8,259 nucleotides of DNA from CAZWRK01 sp964635875 (lineage in GTDB: Bacteria; Pseudomonadota; Gammaproteobacteria; Burkholderiales; Aquaspirillaceae), in contig CAZWRK010000159.1 in assembly GCA_964635875.1 (NCBI GenBank), positions 1 to 8,259 of the forward strand, written 5' to 3'. Shown piece after piece: positions 4,811 to 8,259 of this stretch. The position numbers and the translations under genes are program-made. How positions within the stretch are numbered: the stretch's first letter is position 1; every line of letters begins with the position of its first letter. The notes below the pieces were generated by a model. It had not been told where the DNA came from. It worked only from the letters and a program-made list of their open reading frames with translations, and ran no database searches.

Positions 4811-6650
4811 TTTGTGGTTGTGCGCCCATCATAGGCATCTGCTGCATCGGTTGTTGCATAGGTGGCTGAGGTTGTTGTGGCTGTTGGATTTGCTGCACCT
4901 GTGCGGCTATCTTCTCGATACCTGAGAAATCCACCTGTGAGAGACCTGAAAACTCCAAAATCTCGTTAAATGCCTTGGCCATACCAGGGATTTGCATCAC
5001 TTGGGTAAATCCTTGTGGGTTTGAGAAAGCAAAGCGCATAATGTTGGTGATTTTATCCACCAAACCGGCCAGATTCTTCTGCTTACCTGCTACGTTGACC
5101 TTTACGTTGAGCTTCTTGTTCTTAAACTCACCCTTGAGGATTTCAATAAAGCGCTTGTTGCCGCCGCGCTTAAATTCATCACGTACCTGTTGCTCATATA
5201 CCGACGTGTCCTGTGGGTCTACAATCTCGCCATTGAGGATTTTCTCTTTTTGGTAGCTCTGCACCATGTTCCTCACCACACGGTCTTCAACGTATTTCAG
5301 CTCTTCGAGTGAAAGCTCTGTAAGGAAGGTGGCACCTTTGCAGACTTCCTTAACAATATCGGGGATAATCCAGTCGCGGTAGATGATTTCAATGTGTTTT
5401 GCCAACTGTCCGCGGCGCCAGTCATGGAGACCGTGAGATTCTGCCGTCACAAGCTCTTGGAGCTTAAATGGTGTTCCTGCGGTTGGGGATTCGCCCATGA
5501 TAGCGTCGTTTGCTGCACCCATTTGCTGTGCGTGAGCCTCCCACTTGTCTACCGAGTTTATAAACAACTGCATGTTTCGTGGGAAGGTGTCGAGCTGGGT
5601 CACGGTAGTGCCTGGAGTGCGCTCCAAAACCTCCATATTATCCACGTCCCGAAGTCCTGATGGGTGTTTAGCGACAAACGTAGGGTCGTCGGTCACAAGG
5701 AGCGTCTTTGAGGCTGCGTCCAGCATGTCCTGCTGGCGTATCATGTCGTAGTTTACCCATGTCTGCGCCTCGAACAGCTCCTCAGCACCACCAAAGCCAA
5801 GAGCGCGGCCATAGATAGGGTCGCGCTTGATGAGCTTGAAAGGCGATTCGGTCTCAATGGCGGTGTAAAGGATGATGCCAGACTTATTGCTGCTGCCCTT
5901 CGCTTGGTAGAAACAGACGATGAAAATGCGAGACTCGTAAAGCTCTGAATCGTCACTAGGGTTTGCAAAGCGCTTAGGGAAATTACCATGCACCTCGTAC
6001 ACCTCTACGTAGCGGCCCGGGGTCTTGTTGATGGACTCGTTACGGTCTTGCTGCTTCTCCTCACTAGAAAGGGCGATAACCTCCTCCAGCGTTGCGGTAG
6101 CGCCGTTTGCGGGGTTGCCCCACCCCTTGCTGCCCATCTCTAGGAGCTGGTCTGGTGAGTAGAAGTGCTTGATGCCGATAGGCCCTGAAAGGATGTCGGT
6201 CTGGTCACAGAAAGCGAGCGATTGCAGAGGCACCACCTCTGGGCATGGCTTGTTGAGCTTTTTAGAAAGGCCACCACCGAAGTCTATGCGGGACACGTTG
6301 AGCTCGTCAAAGAAGGTGTCGATGTCGTTCTCCACCACAAACACGTCGTCGTGGTACTTCTTTACCAAGAAAGAGAGGTGGTCGTTTGACGGTTCGTCCA
6401 CATAAATCTGCACATCCTTTACCTCGATGTCCTCTGTGCGGTGCTGAAGGTTTAGAATGGGGCGCGTGATGTTCTTGATGGGGGTAAACTCACCCTTTTC
6501 GCCCTCGATGTCGCTGTTGTTGTAGAGCTCTGAACGGCGCACATGGTCTTTCATGTTCCAGTACTTACCGTTGATGCGGATAGGCTGTGCGTATCCAGCC
6601 TCCATGGACTCAATGTACGAGAAAATGTCGTTGAAGCGCGTTACTGCCAT
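4803..6650 (-). CDS. Portal protein
   Basis: The portal is the dodecameric ring at one vertex through which DNA is packaged; it binds TerL and later the connector. The call rests on size (615 residues), position between terminase and scaffold/capsid, and portal-like segments. These are an N-terminal helical region (1-120), a mixed wing region with VPLQSLAFCDQTD (140-152) and GPIGIKHFYSPDQLLEMGSKGWG (156-178, read in parts), and a YEVHGNFP strand (218-225). A stem/clip region follows with GRALGFGGAEELFEAQTWVN (281-300) and the long helix after it. A loop with MGESPTAGTPFKLQELVTAE (385-404) precedes the crown helices. Residues 584-615 are a low-complexity Gln/Pro/Met tail. The start ATG is one base after the previous stop (TAACATG). 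The last eight bases overlap the next gene. The large size and Q-rich tail suggest a podovirus- or P22-like portal, but that is inference. Confidence 0.85.
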   Translation of the reverse strand: MAVTRFNDIFSYIESMEAGYAQPIRINGKYWNMKDHVRRSELYNNSDIEGEKGEFTPIKNITRPILNLQHRTEDIEVKDVQIYVDEPSNDHLSFLVKKYHDDVFVVENDIDTFFDELNVSRIDFGGGLSKKLNKPCPEVVPLQSLAFCDQTDILSGPIGIKHFYSPDQLLEMGSKGWGNPANGATATLEEVIALSSEEKQQDRNESINKTPGRYVEVYEVHGNFPKRFANPSDDSELYESRIFIVCFYQAKGSSNKSGIILYTAIETESPFKLIKRDPIYGRALGFGGAEELFEAQTWVNYDMIRQQDMLDAASKTLLVTDDPTFVAKHPSGLRDVDNMEVLERTPGTTVTQLDTFPRNMQLFINSVDKWEAHAQQMGAANDAIMGESPTAGTPFKLQELVTAESHGLHDWRRGQLAKHIEIIYRDWIIPDIVKEVCKGATFLTELSLEELKYVEDRVVRNMVQSYQKEKILNGEIVDPQDTSVYEQQVRDEFKRGGNKRFIEILKGEFKNKKLNVKVNVAGKQKNLAGLVDKITNIMRFAFSNPQGFTQVMQIPGMAKAFNEILEFSGLSQVDFSGIEKIAAQVQQIQQPQQPQPPMQQPMQQMPMMGAQPQNA

Positions 6651-6651
6651 G

Positions 6652-6855
6652 TTAGTTGTAGAGCGGTCTTGTGTCTGCTAAAAGCACCTTGTTTTCATCG
6701 AAATATGCAAACCCTTTTGTGTCCTGTTGTGCGCCGATGAGCGTTCCTCTGTCGAGAGCGCTTTGTATAACCTCTCGTTCGTCCTCGTGTTCAGAGAGAA
6801 AAGCCTCCAATGTACCATTCTCTTTAGCAAAAAAAGCAGCGGTGATTGTGTCCAT
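6652..6855 (-). CDS. Hypothetical acidic protein, 67 aa
   Basis: This is a small acidic protein of unknown function. I place the start at the ATG at 6855, one base after the previous stop (TAGTATG), because the same one-base junction recurs four more times in the window. A TTG at 6870 would add five residues and overlap the upstream gene by 14 bases, with no ribosome site to favour it. The sequence is mostly helical at first (AFFAKENGTLEAFLSEHEDEREVIQSAL without its flanks), then contains short strands (GTLIGAQ, GFAYFDENKVLLAD). It ends in TAA one base before the portal start, so it is probably coupled to portal translation. No motif points to a role. Confidence 0.6.
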   Translation of the reverse strand: MDTITAAFFAKENGTLEAFLSEHEDEREVIQSALDRGTLIGAQQDTKGFAYFDENKVLLADTRPLYN

Positions 6856-6856
6856 A

Positions 6857-7117
6857 CTACTTAAGGCCAATTAGGAGTGACTTTGCTAAAAATACCTGTG
6901 CTTGCGGGTAGAAGAAGCGTTTTGCACGTTCGATAGAGAGCGGAATAATTTTGTGTTTGTCGCCTGCCTTCACTTCCAGAAACGCCTTAGCGGTAATCTT
7001 TTGCGGTCGAGGCATGGTTCGGAGAGCCTCTAGGGGTGTCGCACCTGAACCCTTATAAGTCTTGTCGCCGACCGTTATGGAGACAACGTAGTCGGCAGTT
7101 TTCTTTTTTGCAGCCAT
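6857..7117 (-). CDS. Hypothetical phage protein, 86 aa
   Basis: This is an 86-residue basic protein starting at an ATG after a 37-bp gap. It opens with a lysine cluster (AAKKK), followed by a likely beta-strand pair (YVVSITVGDKTYKGSGAT). A helix (PLEALRTM) and a second strand region ending in a hydrophobic helix (VFLAKSLLIGL) follow. The VGDKxYKGxGATPLEAL pattern resembles short conserved hypothetical proteins near phage portal genes, by memory only. No catalytic motif is visible. No Shine-Dalgarno sequence precedes the start. The stop TAG is separated by one base from the next ATG. Function is unknown. Confidence 0.65.
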   Translation of the reverse strand: MAAKKKTADYVVSITVGDKTYKGSGATPLEALRTMPRPQKITAKAFLEVKAGDKHKIIPLSIERAKRFFYPQAQVFLAKSLLIGLK

Positions 7118-7154
7118 GCAGTAAGGGTGCGGTATGGGGTGTAAAAGTCAAGTG

Positions 7155-7379
7155 CTACCGAAACACTATTTTTGGTTGTTTGCCCCTGCTCATGTTGGTA
7201 AGCAGTAAAAGAGTCTCAAACTTACGCTTTTCCGTGTTGGTGAGGTCAAAAATGGTCCTCCCTTTGTAGGTTGCTTTGTGTCCATCCACCACAATGACAA
7301 AGCGGTCGCCATTCTCGTACATGGTCATATGCTTCTCGTTGCGCTTGTTCTCCTCGTAGGCGACTAGGTTGATACTCAT
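7155..7379 (-). CDS. Hypothetical protein, 74 aa
   Basis: I do not recognise this 74-residue protein. Its ATG overlaps the stop of the HExxH gene as ATGA, which supports this start; an internal ATG at residue 18 would give a 57-residue form. The N-terminal 20 residues are polar and charged (EENKRNEKH). The middle (DRFVIVVDGHKATYKGRTIFDL) looks like a small beta-hairpin or sheet, and the rest is a likely helix (NTEKRKFETLLLL) followed by a basic tail. There are no membrane segments and no cysteines. Its position between terminase and portal suggests a late-expressed accessory protein. The junctions support a real gene more strongly than the sequence does. Confidence 0.65.
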   Translation of the reverse strand: MSINLVAYEENKRNEKHMTMYENGDRFVIVVDGHKATYKGRTIFDLTNTEKRKFETLLLLTNMSRGKQPKIVFR

Positions 7380-7762
7380 TGTATAGCTTTAATAGCTTCT
7401 AGTAGAGTAACACAATTACCGTACAGAGGTGAGGAAAGGTCGCGGGCAACTGCGTTGAGAAACTTATATCGCAGATTCCTATCCTTCACCAACTTACATA
7501 TCTCTTTGTACTGCGTGCGGTAGGCTTCCAGCTCCTGTTCGTAGCGAAATTTTGGGTCTTCTAGATACTGGTTCCACCACTCCTCGGTCTTGTCACCCTG
7601 CTGTTTGGCGTGTACCGCTTCGTGTGCCTCTAGCGGCCCGTCTATGTGGACATTCTGTGGATTGTAGATAGCCCCACCGTAGCTAAACAGCACACCCTCA
7701 TGGACTGGTAGCACCGTCCTGATGCGGTCTATGTTCGGTGGATAGCCAACAATCTGTTTCAT
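7376..7762 (-). CDS. Small HExxH zincin-like putative metallopeptidase
   Basis: The 128-residue protein carries an exact HExxH motif, HEAVHAKQQ, at residues 47-55. A glutamate-rich EQELEAY segment follows at residues 75-81, where E79 is the best third zinc ligand. This H-H-E layout, with an aromatic-rich WWNQYL and FRYEQE linker between, matches small zincins of the HExxHxxQ...ExEAY type. The C-terminus (ARDLSSPLYG, residues 107-116) resembles a small uncharacterised phage family that I recall near terminase genes; this is from memory. There is no signal peptide or membrane segment, so it should act in the cytoplasm or the virion. It starts in an ATGA overlap with terL and ends in an ATGA overlap with the next gene. 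The substrate is unknown. Peptidase activity is inferred from the motif, and it could be a structural metal-binding protein. Confidence 0.7.
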   Translation of the reverse strand: MKQIVGYPPNIDRIRTVLPVHEGVLFSYGGAIYNPQNVHIDGPLEAHEAVHAKQQGDKTEEWWNQYLEDPKFRYEQELEAYRTQYKEICKLVKDRNLRYKFLNAVARDLSSPLYGNCVTLLEAIKAIQ

Positions 7763-8259
7763 CTCGCAGGGTTTTTACGCTGTCTTGGCGCGTAGCGGGG
7801 CATGTTAGCAATCATCTCGTGGCGTTGGAGAATAGGTAACACCGAATTGAGCGCGTAGGTGAATGCGTCCATTGAGTGACTCCACAGGTGGTCGGGCTCA
7901 TTGGTTATCCTTCCGTCTTTGTCCACTATCCACAGGTAGTTTCTGTATTCCTTAATGACGTTGACGCTGCGCTTCGTCACGCTTATCTGCTGGTCTTGAG
8001 CTGCTGCAATGCGCTGTGAGACACTCCCTGGCCCCTTAGTGGTCGGCATAATACCCACACCATAGCTGCGTATCTCGTCGATGCTCTTCGGCTCTGCGCT
8101 GTCTGCGATTGTGAGAGCCTTGCGCGGCTGATTAAGGAGAATGTCTGCAATCTGCTTGTTTGAGAGCCCTTTTTGGTAGGCTATCTCGTCAACAATGTAA
8201 CCCCCGTTGTAGTAGTACAGGGCAACAATCGCTGTAGGGTCGTTTGAGTAGCCGAAGTC
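7759..8259 (-). CDS. terL: Terminase large subunit, C-terminal nuclease domain (partial; start lies beyond the right edge)
   Basis: This is the nuclease half of the large terminase, the motor that packages phage DNA into the prohead and cuts concatemers. The frame stays open to the right edge, giving 166 residues. The methionine-like GTG at 8058 is internal, not the start. All three acidic motifs of the RNase H-like fold are visible: DFGYSNDPTA at fragment residues 1-10 (first Asp), IADSAEPKSIDEIR around Asp53, and DHLWSHSMDAFTYAL with Asp131. The middle segment TKGPGSVSQRI is also typical of terminase nuclease domains. The ATPase domain with Walker motifs must lie upstream, outside the window. 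The TGA stop overlaps the next start as ATGA. The family assignment is firm from motif order; the packaging type (cos, pac or other) cannot be read from this half. Confidence 0.95.
   Translation of the reverse strand, partial: DFGYSNDPTAIVALYYYNGGYIVDEIAYQKGLSNKQIADILLNQPRKALTIADSAEPKSIDEIRSYGVGIMPTTKGPGSVSQRIAAAQDQQISVTKRSVNVIKEYRNYLWIVDKDGRITNEPDHLWSHSMDAFTYALNSVLPILQRHEMIANMPRYAPRQRKNPAR

Noticed and set aside
4677..4925. Plus-strand frame rich in Leu/His/Arg across the portal end
   Set aside because: It is the reverse reading of the Gln/Pro-rich portal tail and has no independent support.
6652..6870. TTG start giving a 72-residue form of the gene before the portal
   Set aside because: The ATG at 6855 fits the recurring one-base junction, and the TTG has no ribosome site.
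1..8259. Alternative genetic code (stop reassignment)
   Set aside because: TAA, TAG and TGA all end genes exactly at tight junctions and none interrupts a recognised domain.
1..8259. tRNA genes, CRISPR arrays, insertion sequences, attachment sites
   Set aside because: No cloverleaf signature, regularly spaced repeat array, transposase or integrase frame was seen. The repeats found are short and gene-linked.

Overview
The window is a piece of a tailed double-stranded DNA phage or prophage (Caudoviricetes). It holds the packaging and head-morphogenesis module and the start of the tail genes. All sixteen supported genes lie on the minus strand, so transcription runs from high to low coordinates. 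The order is the usual late order: terminase large subunit (cut by the right edge), small accessory genes, portal, small genes and two membrane-anchored proteins, scaffold, major capsid protein, a glycosyltransferase-like protein, a head-tail connector, a small repeat protein, and a fibre-like protein (cut by the left edge). TAA, TAG and TGA are all used as stops, so the genetic code is ordinary. Base composition looks near 50% GC by eye (not computed).

Region by region. Bases 8259-6652 hold the nuclease half of TerL, a small HExxH zincin-like protein and three small unknown genes. Bases 6650-4571 hold a 615-residue portal with a Gln/Pro/Met-rich tail and a small helical protein. Bases 4570-3480 hold two short proteins with N-terminal membrane segments and two cysteines each, separated by a 38-codon lysine-rich gene flanked by a 13-bp direct repeat. 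An 84-bp gap (3396-3479), the longest non-coding stretch, carries a duplicated 22/23-bp element in front of the scaffold and capsid genes (3395-1887). Bases 1845-1 hold the GT-A-like protein, the connector, a 63-residue protein with three TWD heptads, and the hydrophobic N-terminus of a fibre-like protein. No stretch over about 85 bp lacks a gene.

The junctions are very tight. Five are a stop, one base, then ATG (TAGTATG, TAACATG, TAATATG, TAATATG, TAGTATG). Three are ATGA overlaps and one is an 8-base overlap. I see no convincing Shine-Dalgarno sequence before any start, so the operon may rely on translational coupling or non-SD initiation.

The host cannot be fixed from this window. Weak SD use and small Ser/Thr/Ala-rich membrane-anchored proteins with the YDSGQYGCG-type ending remind me of metagenomic phages of Patescibacteria (CPR). 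That is inference from memory only. The most interesting points are the two membrane-anchored Cys-paired proteins inside the head module, the glycosyltransferase between capsid and connector genes, and the repeated elements at 3420-3472 and 4016-4148.
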